From Cyanobacteria bacterium OH_CDB_58 (GTDB lineage: Bacteria > Cyanobacteriota > Vampirovibrionia > Gastranaerophilales > Gastranaerophilaceae), in assembly GCA_023435965.1 (NCBI GenBank), contig JAEZLC010000233.1, forward strand, positions 1 to 11,427: a stretch of 11,427 nucleotides of DNA, in the 5' to 3' direction. The translations under genes and the position numbers were made by a program. This document shows, piece after piece, positions 6,077-11,427 of the stretch (the first letter of the stretch is position 1; the number at the start of each line of letters is the position of its first letter). The notes beneath the pieces were generated by a model that saw nothing but the letters and a program-made list of their open reading frames with translations, made no database searches and had not been told where the DNA came from.

Positions 6077-7670
6077 GATGAGTGAAATATTCCTTTACCA
6101 ACGCAATCACTCACATAACACAAAACTTAATGTATGGATGGCTTTTCCTGGAATTTACTCATTTGGAATGGCTTCAATAGGTTATCTTTCAATATTCAGA
6201 TTTATAGATGAAATGGAAGATATTTTTGTAGAAAGAGTTTTTACAGATTCTAAAAACACATCCGTTATGGCAAAAGATGTTGATGTAATTGGTTTTTCAT
6301 TTTCGTTCGAGCTAGATTTTCTTTCAATCCTAAAAATGATGAAACAATATCACATACCGTTTCTAGCAAAAGACAGAGACGAATCCCACCCACTGATTTT
6401 CGGAGGCGGACCAGTTCTTACATCAAATCCGGAACCGTTTGCACCGTTGTTTGACTTCATAATGATAGGCGATGCCGAGAATCACGGAAAAACCGTAATA
6501 CAACTTATTAAAGAGAATAAACATCTTCCAAAGAAAGATGTTCTCGAATTATTGTCAAAAATTGAAGGAATATACGTTCCTTCCCTTACAAACTTTGATA
6601 AGGAACAAAACGCAGTAACCAGTCTAAACGGAGAAGAATTTAAAGTGAACAAAACCACCGCAGATCTCTCTGAATGCGTTTACACACCAATACTGAGCGA
6701 AAAAAGTTACTTTTCGAACACATTTATAGTAGAAGTTGCAAGAGGTTGCCCCAAAATGTGCGGGTTTTGCATAGCTTCATATTTAAATTTACCCGTGAGA
6801 TTTTGCAGCTATGAAAAAATAATAGAAATCATTGAACTGGGACTCCAACACACAGATAAAATAGCTCTTCTGGGAGCAATGATTGCAGCACATCCTGATT
6901 TCGAAAAAATTTGTGACTACATAATCAAAAAAATAGACAGCGGAAAAAAAATCGAATTAACAGTCTCTTCACTAAGAGCAGACCACGTTTCTGAAAAAGC
7001 TCTAGAAATGCTTGTAAAATCAGGGCAAAGAACTGCGACAATAGCAATTGAAGCCGGAAGTGAAAGACTCAGAAAAGTCATAAACAAAAACCTCAGTGAA
7101 GAACAAATCTTCTCTATGGTTAAAAAGTCAAAGGAAAATGGCCTGCACGGGCTTAAAATATATGCGATGATAGGTCTTCCTACAGAAACATATGATGACC
7201 TAAATGAGCTTATAGATTTAATCTCCAGACTAAAAAAAGAACACAAGGGATTCGATTTCACTCTTAGCTTCGCTACATTCGTACCAAAAGCACAAACTCC
7301 ATTTCAATATTGCGAAAGAGAATCAACAAAATCATTAGAAAAAAAATACGAATACTTAAAAAAAGAATTTCATAAACTCGGTGTAAAAATCAGATGCTCA
7401 AGCGTTAAATGGGACTATTATCAAGCACTTTTCTCCAGAGGAGATAGAAGATTATGCGATTATCTTATCGAAGTTTTTGAATCTGGAGCCAATATTGGTT
7501 GTTTCAAGAACACTTATAAAAAGTTTGAGAAAAACGGATTGCTTCCAAACTCTGACCACTATGCGATTAGAGGAATACCTCCAGAAGCCAGAACGCCTTG
7601 GGATTTCATCAAAATATTAAAAAATCCGGAGTTTTTAAACGAAGAATATTACAGATTGTTAAGACAATAA
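6066..7670 (+). CDS. B12-binding-like radical SAM protein of unknown substrate
   Basis: The product is 534 aa. Residues 20-150 form a Rossmann-like region related to the cobalamin-binding half of B12-dependent radical SAM enzymes: DVDVIGFSFSFELDFLSILK (71-90), RDESHPLIFGGGPVLTSNPE (104-123) and FIMIGDAE (131-138). No DxHxxG motif is visible, so B12 binding would be base-off without a lower His, or absent. The radical SAM core follows: RGCPKMCGFC (226-235) supplies the CxxxCxxC cysteines 228, 232 and 235 for a [4Fe-4S] cluster, then IAIEAGSERLRKVINK and GLPTETYDDL motifs near 326-383. It resembles the uncharacterised TIGR03960-type family, often linked to tRNA or heme-related chemistry by homology only. 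ATG 6066 lies inside the transporter gene with AGGG immediately before it; ATG 6078, one base after the transporter stop, is an equally plausible start. Confidence 0.85.
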   Translation: MKYKMSEIFLYQRNHSHNTKLNVWMAFPGIYSFGMASIGYLSIFRFIDEMEDIFVERVFTDSKNTSVMAKDVDVIGFSFSFELDFLSILKMMKQYHIPFLAKDRDESHPLIFGGGPVLTSNPEPFAPLFDFIMIGDAENHGKTVIQLIKENKHLPKKDVLELLSKIEGIYVPSLTNFDKEQNAVTSLNGEEFKVNKTTADLSECVYTPILSEKSYFSNTFIVEVARGCPKMCGFCIASYLNLPVRFCSYEKIIEIIELGLQHTDKIALLGAMIAAHPDFEKICDYIIKKIDSGKKIELTVSSLRADHVSEKALEMLVKSGQRTATIAIEAGSERLRKVINKNLSEEQIFSMVKKSKENGLHGLKIYAMIGLPTETYDDLNELIDLISRLKKEHKGFDFTLSFATFVPKAQTPFQYCERESTKSLEKKYEYLKKEFHKLGVKIRCSSVKWDYYQALFSRGDRRLCDYLIEVFESGANIGCFKNTYKKFEKNGLLPNSDHYAIRGIPPEARTPWDFIKILKNPEFLNEEYYRLLRQ

Positions 7671-7691
7671 CAAAAATATTAAACTGGAGGG

Positions 7692-7719
7692 TTGACTTTC
7701 TTTTTTAATATGTCATAAT
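7692..7719 (+). promoter_or_regulatory. Promoter at start of the 7671-7990 gap
   Basis: TTGACT (7692-7697), a 16-base spacer and CATAAT (7714-7719) make a near-consensus sigma70-type promoter just after the radical SAM gene. No start codon with a ribosome site follows before the terminator at 7845, so it appears to drive a short non-coding transcript or leader. Confidence 0.5.
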
Positions 7720-7725
7720 AATAAC

Positions 7726-7870
7726 ATAAGATTTAAGTGTAATCAAAACACCAAATAACACAAAGCGAAACATTACAACCCCGAACACATATAAACTCCT
7801 AAATAATAAACACAAAGAAGAGACCATTAGGATGCAGAAATAGACCACTCGACAGAGTGGCTTTTTTTTA
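7726..7870 (+). ncRNA. Candidate small RNA or terminated leader upstream of purA
   Basis: The stretch lies between a good promoter (7692-7719) and an intrinsic terminator (7845-7869), giving a transcript of about 145 nt. It is strikingly poor in G and rich in C and A (for example ACACCAAATAACACAAAG near 7748-7765), so it would be largely unstructured until the final hairpin. Only tiny reading frames occur (ATG CAG AAA TAG at 7832). It could be a free small RNA with a C/A-rich pairing region, or a prematurely terminated purA leader. No Rfam family is recognised, and it does not look like a purine riboswitch. Boundaries are inferred. Confidence 0.35.
7845..7869 (+). terminator. Intrinsic terminator in the purA upstream region
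   Basis: CCACTC (7845-7850), loop GACA, GAGTGG (7855-7860), then C and eight Ts (7862-7869). The stem is short but GC-rich with a tetraloop and a long T run, a convincing rho-independent terminator on the plus strand. It ends either the radical SAM transcript or the short unit starting near 7726. Confidence 0.75.
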
Positions 7871-7904
7871 CCCCGAAACATGTCAAACAAAACAGCTTTT
7901 AAGT

Positions 7905-7994
7905 GTGAGCATTACAATATTTATTATTGCTTTGCTTATCTTCGGGTTTATTTTATACTTGATAGGTAGAAAAGAAAAAGGAACACAAAAGTGA
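7905..7994 (+). CDS. Possible 29-aa single-helix membrane peptide overlapping the purA start
   Basis: GTG 7905 opens a 29-codon frame ending in TGA 7992-7994, which overlaps the purA GTG (7991-7993) as GTGA. The peptide is a clean hydrophobic helix (ITIFIIALLIFGFILYLIG, residues 3-21) followed by a basic tail (RKEKGTQK), the shape of many small bacterial membrane proteins. The overlap would suit translational coupling to purA. Against it: there is no ribosome site before 7905, the frame stays open upstream to 7803, and AT-rich DNA easily encodes hydrophobic stretches. The purA promoter candidate at 7932-7959 lies inside it. Treat as speculative. Confidence 0.25.
   Translation: MSITIFIIALLIFGFILYLIGRKEKGTQK
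7932..7959 (+). promoter_or_regulatory. Promoter of purA
   Basis: TTGCTT (7932-7937), a 16-base spacer and TATACT (7954-7959) stand 32 bases before the purA GTG, with AAGGA (7978-7982) as ribosome site eight bases before the start. It lies downstream of the terminator at 7845, so purA would be transcribed independently of the genes to its left. Confidence 0.5.
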
Positions 7995-9289
7995 AAAATA
8001 CTGTTGTTGTTGGAGCACAGTGGGGTGATGAAGGAAAAGCAAAAATTACAGACTTGCTCGCTGAAAATGCTGACTTAATAATAAGATATCAAGGCGGCTG
8101 TAATGCCGGACATACAGTTGTTGTAAACAACGAAACATATAAATTCCACCTGATACCATCCGGAATACTTTATGGGAACAAATTCTGCTTCATTGGAGCT
8201 GGAACAGTTATACATCCTGAATCCTTCAAAAAAGAAATCGATTCATTGAAAGAAAAAAATATCAATCTTTCCAACCTAAAAGTAAGCCCCTTAGCAACAG
8301 TTACAATGCCTTATCATATTGATATTGACGGCATAAGCGAAAAAACCTCTGGGGAAAATAAAATCGGAACAACAAAAAAAGGTATAGGTCCTACATATTC
8401 TGATAAAATCGGAAGATACGGAATAAAAATCCAAGATCTATATGACAGGGAACTGTTAGAAAAAAGACTGGATGCAATCCTGCCACTTAAAAACGAAACT
8501 CTCTCTAAAGTTTTTGAATCCAAGACTTACACCAAAGAAGAAATACTTGCACATTGCAAACAATACGCAGAGATATTCAAACCATTTGTTTGCAATGACT
8601 GGATAAGCCAATTATCTTCAGCATTAAAAGAAAATAAAAGAATATTATTCGAAGGTGCACAAGGAGTCATGTTAGATATAGATTACGGCACCTACCCTTA
8701 CGTAACAAGCTCTAACCCTATCGGAGGCGGAGCAGCGACAGGAAGCGGAATAGGTCCTACTTATATCCATAATGTTCTTGGCGTATCAAAAGCGTACATA
8801 ACAAGAGTAGGAGAGGGGCCTTTCATAACAGAACTGACTGATGAAATTGGTGAAAAAATACAAACAGCTGGACATGAATTCGGCACAACTACAGGCAGAG
8901 CAAGAAGATGCGGATGGTTTGATGCTGTATTGTCTAAATATGCGGTACTTGTAAGCGGACTTACAACTATGGCAATCACAAAACTAGATGTATTCAATGA
9001 TTTTGACGAATTAAAAGTTTGTGTTGCATATAAAGATACAAGAAGTGGAAAAATGTACACAGACTACCCTACAAACATAAATATTCATAGCTATCTTGAG
9101 CCGGTATATGAAACGTTTAAAGGCTGGAATTGCGATATTTCAAGCGCAAAAACCAAAGAAGAATTGCCCGAAAACGCAAAAATATACTTAAACAGACTAG
9201 AAGAGCTAATCGGTATTCCAATTACCATTATAAGTATTGGTCCGGGAAGAGATCAAACTATAATTTTGGACAATCCTTTTAAAAACTAA
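7991..9289 (+). CDS. purA: Adenylosuccinate synthetase
   Basis: PurA joins IMP and aspartate using GTP, the first committed step from IMP to AMP, in the cytoplasm. The 432 aa equal the usual length. Motifs in order: GAQWGDEGKAK (8-18) with catalytic Asp13, GGCNAGHTV (35-43) with catalytic His41, IGTTKKGIGPTYSDK (125-139), FEGAQGVMLDIDYGTYPYV (220-238), GTTTGRARRCGW (298-309) and GPGRDQT (417-423). The C-terminal half (RCGWFDAV, MAITKLDV) looks cyanobacterial. Oddities are Ala17 where the P-loop normally reads GDEGKGK, and Cys37 where many homologues have GGHNAGHT. The GTG start is supported by AAGGA at 7978-7982 and by the family N-terminus. It stands alone between terminators, with a probable own promoter at 7932-7959. 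Confidence 0.97.
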   Translation: MKNTVVVGAQWGDEGKAKITDLLAENADLIIRYQGGCNAGHTVVVNNETYKFHLIPSGILYGNKFCFIGAGTVIHPESFKKEIDSLKEKNINLSNLKVSPLATVTMPYHIDIDGISEKTSGENKIGTTKKGIGPTYSDKIGRYGIKIQDLYDRELLEKRLDAILPLKNETLSKVFESKTYTKEEILAHCKQYAEIFKPFVCNDWISQLSSALKENKRILFEGAQGVMLDIDYGTYPYVTSSNPIGGGAATGSGIGPTYIHNVLGVSKAYITRVGEGPFITELTDEIGEKIQTAGHEFGTTTGRARRCGWFDAVLSKYAVLVSGLTTMAITKLDVFNDFDELKVCVAYKDTRSGKMYTDYPTNINIHSYLEPVYETFKGWNCDISSAKTKEELPENAKIYLNRLEELIGIPITIISIGPGRDQTIILDNPFKN

Positions 9290-9299
9290 AAATAAAAAC

Positions 9300-9335
9300 A
9301 AAAGAGCCTTATTTCAAAGAAAATGAGGCTCTTTT
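9300..9335 (+). terminator. Strong terminator after purA
   Basis: AAAAGAGCCT (9300-9309) pairs perfectly with AGGCTCTTTT (9326-9335). The stem extends inward through a T-G pair and A/T pairs (TATTT with AAAAT) to a small CAAAG loop. The flanking A and T runs make it functional on either strand. It closes the purA transcript 10 bases after the stop. Confidence 0.85.
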
Positions 9336-9431
9336 ACAATTAATTCACATTTTTCTTAAGTTTTTTAAAAAAGTAATTGACGAACAATTATGTTCTTGGT
9401 AACTTAATAATATAGACAAACAATGTGGTGT

Positions 9432-9507
9432 GCGTCCATAGCTCAGCTGGTAGAGCACTCCCCTTTTAAGGGATAGGTCCTGCGTTCGAATCGCAGTGGA
9501 CGCACCA
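9432..9507 (+). tRNA. tRNA-Lys (anticodon TTT)
   Basis: The cloverleaf folds by hand. The acceptor GCGTCCA (9432-9438) pairs with TGGACGC (9497-9503), discriminator A9504, and CCA is encoded (9505-9507). T8 and A9 are followed by a D-arm GCTC/GAGC with loop AGCTGGTA. The anticodon arm is CTCCC, CTTTTAA, GGGAT, giving anticodon TTT (lysine). The T-arm is CTGCG, TTCGAAT, CGCAG. The variable loop is AGGTC. The outermost anticodon-stem pair (27-43) is C-T, a mismatch; the other four pairs are canonical. The gene lies between two terminators, so it is transcribed alone. A TTGACG at 9377 might be its -35, but no clear -10 follows. Confidence 0.97.
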
Positions 9508-9511
9508 TTTT

Positions 9512-9539
9512 AAAAAAGAGGCATTAAGCCTCTTTTTTT
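9512..9539 (+). terminator. Terminator of tRNA-Lys
   Basis: AAAAAAGAGGC (9512-9522), loop ATTAA, then GCCTCTTTTTTT (9528-9539). A five-pair GC-containing core is extended by A-T pairs and followed by a T run, four bases after the tRNA CCA end. Confidence 0.9.
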
Positions 9540-9633
9540 ATGCATAAACACAGCACGTGCAGGTATATTGGTATGTTTGAGTAATTAACCTCAATTATAT
9601 GTAAAGAAATTCGCAAAAAATATTGCATTAAAT

Positions 9634-9754
9634 GGAAAATTATGGGAACATAATTTCAAATGAGGAAATAGGGTGTAATTCCCTAACTGGGCCGCAACCG
9701 TATAGTCGGAAAACTCCAAATTTTACTTTGATGTGCGGAAACACCAATTAAAGT
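9634..9754 (+). promoter_or_regulatory. Cobalamin-type riboswitch
   Basis: The stretch carries the hallmarks of the cobalamin aptamer in order. A hairpin AAATTATG-GGAA-CATAATTT (9637-9656) stands at the P2 position. The core follows: GAGGAA (9662-9667), the stem-loop TAGGG-TGTAATT-CCCTA (9669-9685) like GGTGnAAaTCC, ACTGGGCCGCAACCGTA (9686-9702) like the conserved CCGCaACtGT segment, and AGTCGGAAAACTCC (9704-9717) like the B12 box AGTCaGAAnACC. The peripheral P6 arm is essentially missing, so this is a compact variant. A downstream hairpin (ACTTT 9725-9729 with AAAGT 9750-9754, inner GTG/CAC, loop CGGAAA) sits where the regulatory kissing loop L13 is found. Known members bind adenosyl-, methyl- or aquocobalamin and usually repress. 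Which form is bound cannot be read here. Confidence 0.78.
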
Positions 9755-9774
9755 GAGCAAAAGAGTTTTTGATT

Positions 9775-9810
9775 ATCCTTGTTATGGCCCGAGCTGAACA
9801 AGGATTTTTT
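9775..9810 (+). promoter_or_regulatory. Riboswitch expression platform: SD-masking/terminator hairpin
   Basis: ATCCTTGTT (9775-9783) pairs over nine bases with AACAAGGAT (9797-9805), and six Ts follow (9805-9810). The 3' arm contains the AAGGA ribosome site (9800-9804) of the gene at 9812. The hairpin would therefore block translation, and it could also terminate transcription. Separately, AAAACTC of the B12 box (9710-9716) can pair with GAGTTTT (9763-9769), a possible alternative helix linking ligand state to this platform. Confidence 0.65.
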
Positions 9811-9811
9811 A

Positions 9812-10450
9812 ATGGCACAGCAAGTAGCAGGAATGAATACGAGAATTGGAACTTGTCCCCACGGCATGCCGATGGGTGCTTGTCCTATCTGTAATGGTTC
9901 AGGCGGAGGTGGTGCTTCAAAGACAACGGAAAGACAAAAAGCCCCGGGAGAAATGAGCTGGTCACAATGCTTTGCCGCAGGTCAATTAATGAAACAGGCC
10001 GAGGCGAGAACAGAAGCAAGAATGAATTCTCCTCTAAATAATGTCCAACTGGCACAGCAGCTGAAACAAAATATTGCAAATTACATCAATAATACCCAAC
10101 AGATTATTTCGGCATTAAAAAACTCCATGCCAGCACCCGTTGCGAAAGTAATTGAAGTACTGAACCAAATAGTTCTTACTCCATTGTTAAACATACTTTC
10201 AAAAATCCCAAAACTCATACAAAACATACAAAACTTTACTGAAAACATAAGAAATACTCTTCAGCAGGTAAGTGAAAAATTAACTGCATTTTTTGGAGAA
10301 GTTAAAAACTTTGTAAACAAAAAAGTATCTGACTTCGTAAAAAAAGCAACAAAAAAACTTTTTGGTTTTTTCAACGTATTAGGAATGGACGAAGAAGAAG
10401 AAATCGAAACAAAAGATTTTCTTGAAGTGTTTTCAAGCAAAAAAGATTAA
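9812..10450 (+). CDS. Unknown B12-riboswitch-controlled protein with CPHG..CPIC motif
   Basis: ATG 9812 is chosen over an in-frame TTG at 9779 because AAGGA (9800-9804) lies seven bases before it and the TTG falls inside the regulatory hairpin. The 212-aa product begins with a compact Cys/His motif, CPHGMPMGACPIC (15-27): C15, H17, C24 and C27, spacing C-x-H-x6-C-x2-C, followed by a glycine linker (30-34). This looks like a small metal-binding knuckle (zinc, iron or conceivably cobalt). A further Cys is at 53. Residues 75-185 are predicted long amphipathic helices (QLAQQLKQNIANYI, LLNILSKIPKLIQNIQ, KKVSDFVKKATKKLFGFF), followed by an acidic patch EEEEIE. There is no signal peptide or classic membrane helix. 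The family is not recognised; it matches no cobalamin uptake, synthesis or B12-independent isozyme family I know. The next gene starts 18 bases on. Confidence 0.75.
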   Translation: MAQQVAGMNTRIGTCPHGMPMGACPICNGSGGGGASKTTERQKAPGEMSWSQCFAAGQLMKQAEARTEARMNSPLNNVQLAQQLKQNIANYINNTQQIISALKNSMPAPVAKVIEVLNQIVLTPLLNILSKIPKLIQNIQNFTENIRNTLQQVSEKLTAFFGEVKNFVNKKVSDFVKKATKKLFGFFNVLGMDEEEEIETKDFLEVFSSKKD

Positions 10451-10468
10451 TAACAAAAAGAAAAAGAT

Positions 10469-11427
10469 ATGAACAGCATCCCAGCATTTAAAGCTCAAGA
10501 AATACCCCACAAACAGAAGAATATAAATAAAGACAAAAACAAGTCTCAAAATAAGCGCCAAGAGATGCCGCCTACACTTCAAGGTGTTTTGTTGACGAAA
10601 TCAAGGGAAGAAAATAATTTCAACCCGAACTCCAGTCTTATAATCCCGTCTCCGGTTGCGGTAGATTCATCTCTTGGAATAGACAGAGAACCTGTTAAAT
10701 CATTTGACATAAAAAAGGCAATGACTCCTTTGATAGCGGGTACTGTTGCGTTATTCGGGGCAACAGCAGGGCTCAGCCTTTTACTAAGATCAAGTGCAAA
10801 AACGCTTTTAAAATCAACACCGATTGAGCAACTTCCCGATTTAGCACTAAACATGAACATAAGGCAAGAGCCTCAATTTGCGACGTATATGATGCTTAGA
10901 AACCCTAATATAAAAACAATAATGGCATCTATAGGTGTCTTTGCGATGAGTGGAATCACTCTGATATCAAAAAACTTTGTTGACGGAGTAAAAGAAATTT
11001 GGATTAAAAAACAAGAGTCAGACATTGAAAGAGACCTTAAAGAGAACCTTATCGAAACAGAAACCAAGGTTTTTTCAGGAAAACTTCAAATAGAGAGAAA
11101 CATTCTGGGGAAAACAGCACAATATTTTGACAAAGTATTCAACAAGCCAGCTGAAGAACACCAGGGAATACACAAAATCTCAAATACCTTTAAAAGTATA
11201 AGTAATTTTTGCGGAACTAACAAAAACGAGAACCCTCAAACCGAAAAATCAAAAAGAAACATAATGTACGGTGCTATTCTTGCAGGAACAGCAATTAGTG
11301 GATTTTTACTGGGGAAATTCACATTTAAAAATCTTAGAGAAACAACAGAAATCGCAAATAAATACACTAATGACATAACTGAAAACGCCATAGATTACAT
11401 CAAAAAAGTTGCGGACGAAGCCAACCC
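10469..11427 (+). CDS. Unknown multi-pass membrane protein, 3' end beyond window
   Basis: The frame is open from ATG 10469 to the right edge (319 codons, no stop), only 18 bases after the CPHG-motif gene, so it is probably in the same cobalamin-controlled transcript. The ribosome site is weak (AAAAAG). The N-terminus reads MNSIPAFKAQEIPHKQK, with the PAFK motif (5-8) like the 2764 and 4510 products, then a Lys/Asn-rich disordered stretch. Hydrophobic helices lie at about 86-107 (Gly/Ala-rich), 150-168 and 265-283. Between the last two is a charged, helical segment (179-264, rich in Lys/Glu) that may form a coiled coil. No family is recognised. The alternating Gly/Ala-rich membrane helices recall the N-terminal region of the 2764 protein in style, not in alignable sequence. 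Confidence 0.75.
   Translation, partial: MNSIPAFKAQEIPHKQKNINKDKNKSQNKRQEMPPTLQGVLLTKSREENNFNPNSSLIIPSPVAVDSSLGIDREPVKSFDIKKAMTPLIAGTVALFGATAGLSLLLRSSAKTLLKSTPIEQLPDLALNMNIRQEPQFATYMMLRNPNIKTIMASIGVFAMSGITLISKNFVDGVKEIWIKKQESDIERDLKENLIETETKVFSGKLQIERNILGKTAQYFDKVFNKPAEEHQGIHKISNTFKSISNFCGTNKNENPQTEKSKRNIMYGAILAGTAISGFLLGKFTFKNLRETTEIANKYTNDITENAIDYIKKVADEAN

Noticed and set aside
7705..7890. Minus-strand 61-aa hydrophobic open frame
   Set aside because: It is the complement of the C/A-rich gap and runs straight through the terminator hairpin and its T run. It has no ribosome site and no supporting context.
9361..9372. TTTTTTAAAAAA palindrome
   Set aside because: It is a simple A/T tract of the kind expected in this AT-rich DNA, downstream of an already complete terminator.
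9377..9413. TTGACG as -35 box of the tRNA-Lys promoter
   Set aside because: The hexamer at 17-base spacing is TAACTT, a poor -10. The better AT hexamers (TAATAA, TAATAT) are 22 or more bases away.
9553..9560. Perfect 8-bp palindrome GCACGTGC and the nearby TTGAG-n8-CTCAA repeat (9577-9594)
   Set aside because: Both are short and isolated, with no promoter elements at sensible spacing. They could be part of the riboswitch transcript's promoter region, but nothing supports a specific role. The rest of 9541-9633 shows nothing recognisable.

Overview
The window is AT-rich (roughly one third G+C by eye), uses the standard code, and is tightly packed with genes. All are on the plus strand except a partial heptose-kinase-like gene at the left edge. 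The best guess for the source is an uncultured non-photosynthetic relative of the Cyanobacteria (Vampirovibrionia/Melainabacteria, perhaps Gastranaerophilales). Reasons are low GC, a cyanobacterial-looking PurA, a Gram-negative-type HldE start, and several unknown proteins sharing a short N-terminal Phe-Lys/Arg motif. This placement is inference, and other low-GC Gram-negative lineages remain possible.

Layout. 1-128 (minus): start of an hldE-like gene. 278-1466: two unknown genes, one a single-pass membrane protein with a ribbon-helix-helix-like stretch and one a possible RNase H-fold protein. 1538-2560: trpS, whose product carries the four-cysteine spacing of the [4Fe-4S] TrpRS type. 2585-4965: a good sigma70-type promoter, then a 576-aa protein combining a membrane-active-looking N-terminal region with a RelA/SpoT-like nucleotidyltransferase domain, and 15 nt later a 151-aa unknown partner. 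5042-7670: an AI-2E-family transporter whose end overlaps the start of a B12-binding-like radical SAM protein. 7671-7990: a gap with a complete promoter-to-terminator unit (candidate small RNA), a possible 29-aa membrane peptide and the purA promoter. 7991-9289: purA and its terminator. 9432-9539: tRNA-Lys(TTT) and its terminator. 9540-11427: a cobalamin-type riboswitch with a ribosome-site-masking/terminator hairpin, then a 212-aa protein with a CPHG..CPIC cysteine/histidine motif, and a multi-pass membrane protein cut by the right edge.

How it fits together. Housekeeping functions (tRNA charging, purine synthesis, tRNA-Lys, envelope sugar) alternate with lineage-specific unknown genes. The two most interesting modules are the RelA/SpoT-like protein with its coupled partner, possibly a toxin/effector-neutraliser pair or a membrane-linked alarmone enzyme, and the cobalamin-controlled pair at the right end, where a B12 switch governs genes resembling no B12 gene I know. 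No CRISPR array, insertion sequence, phage gene or rRNA is visible.
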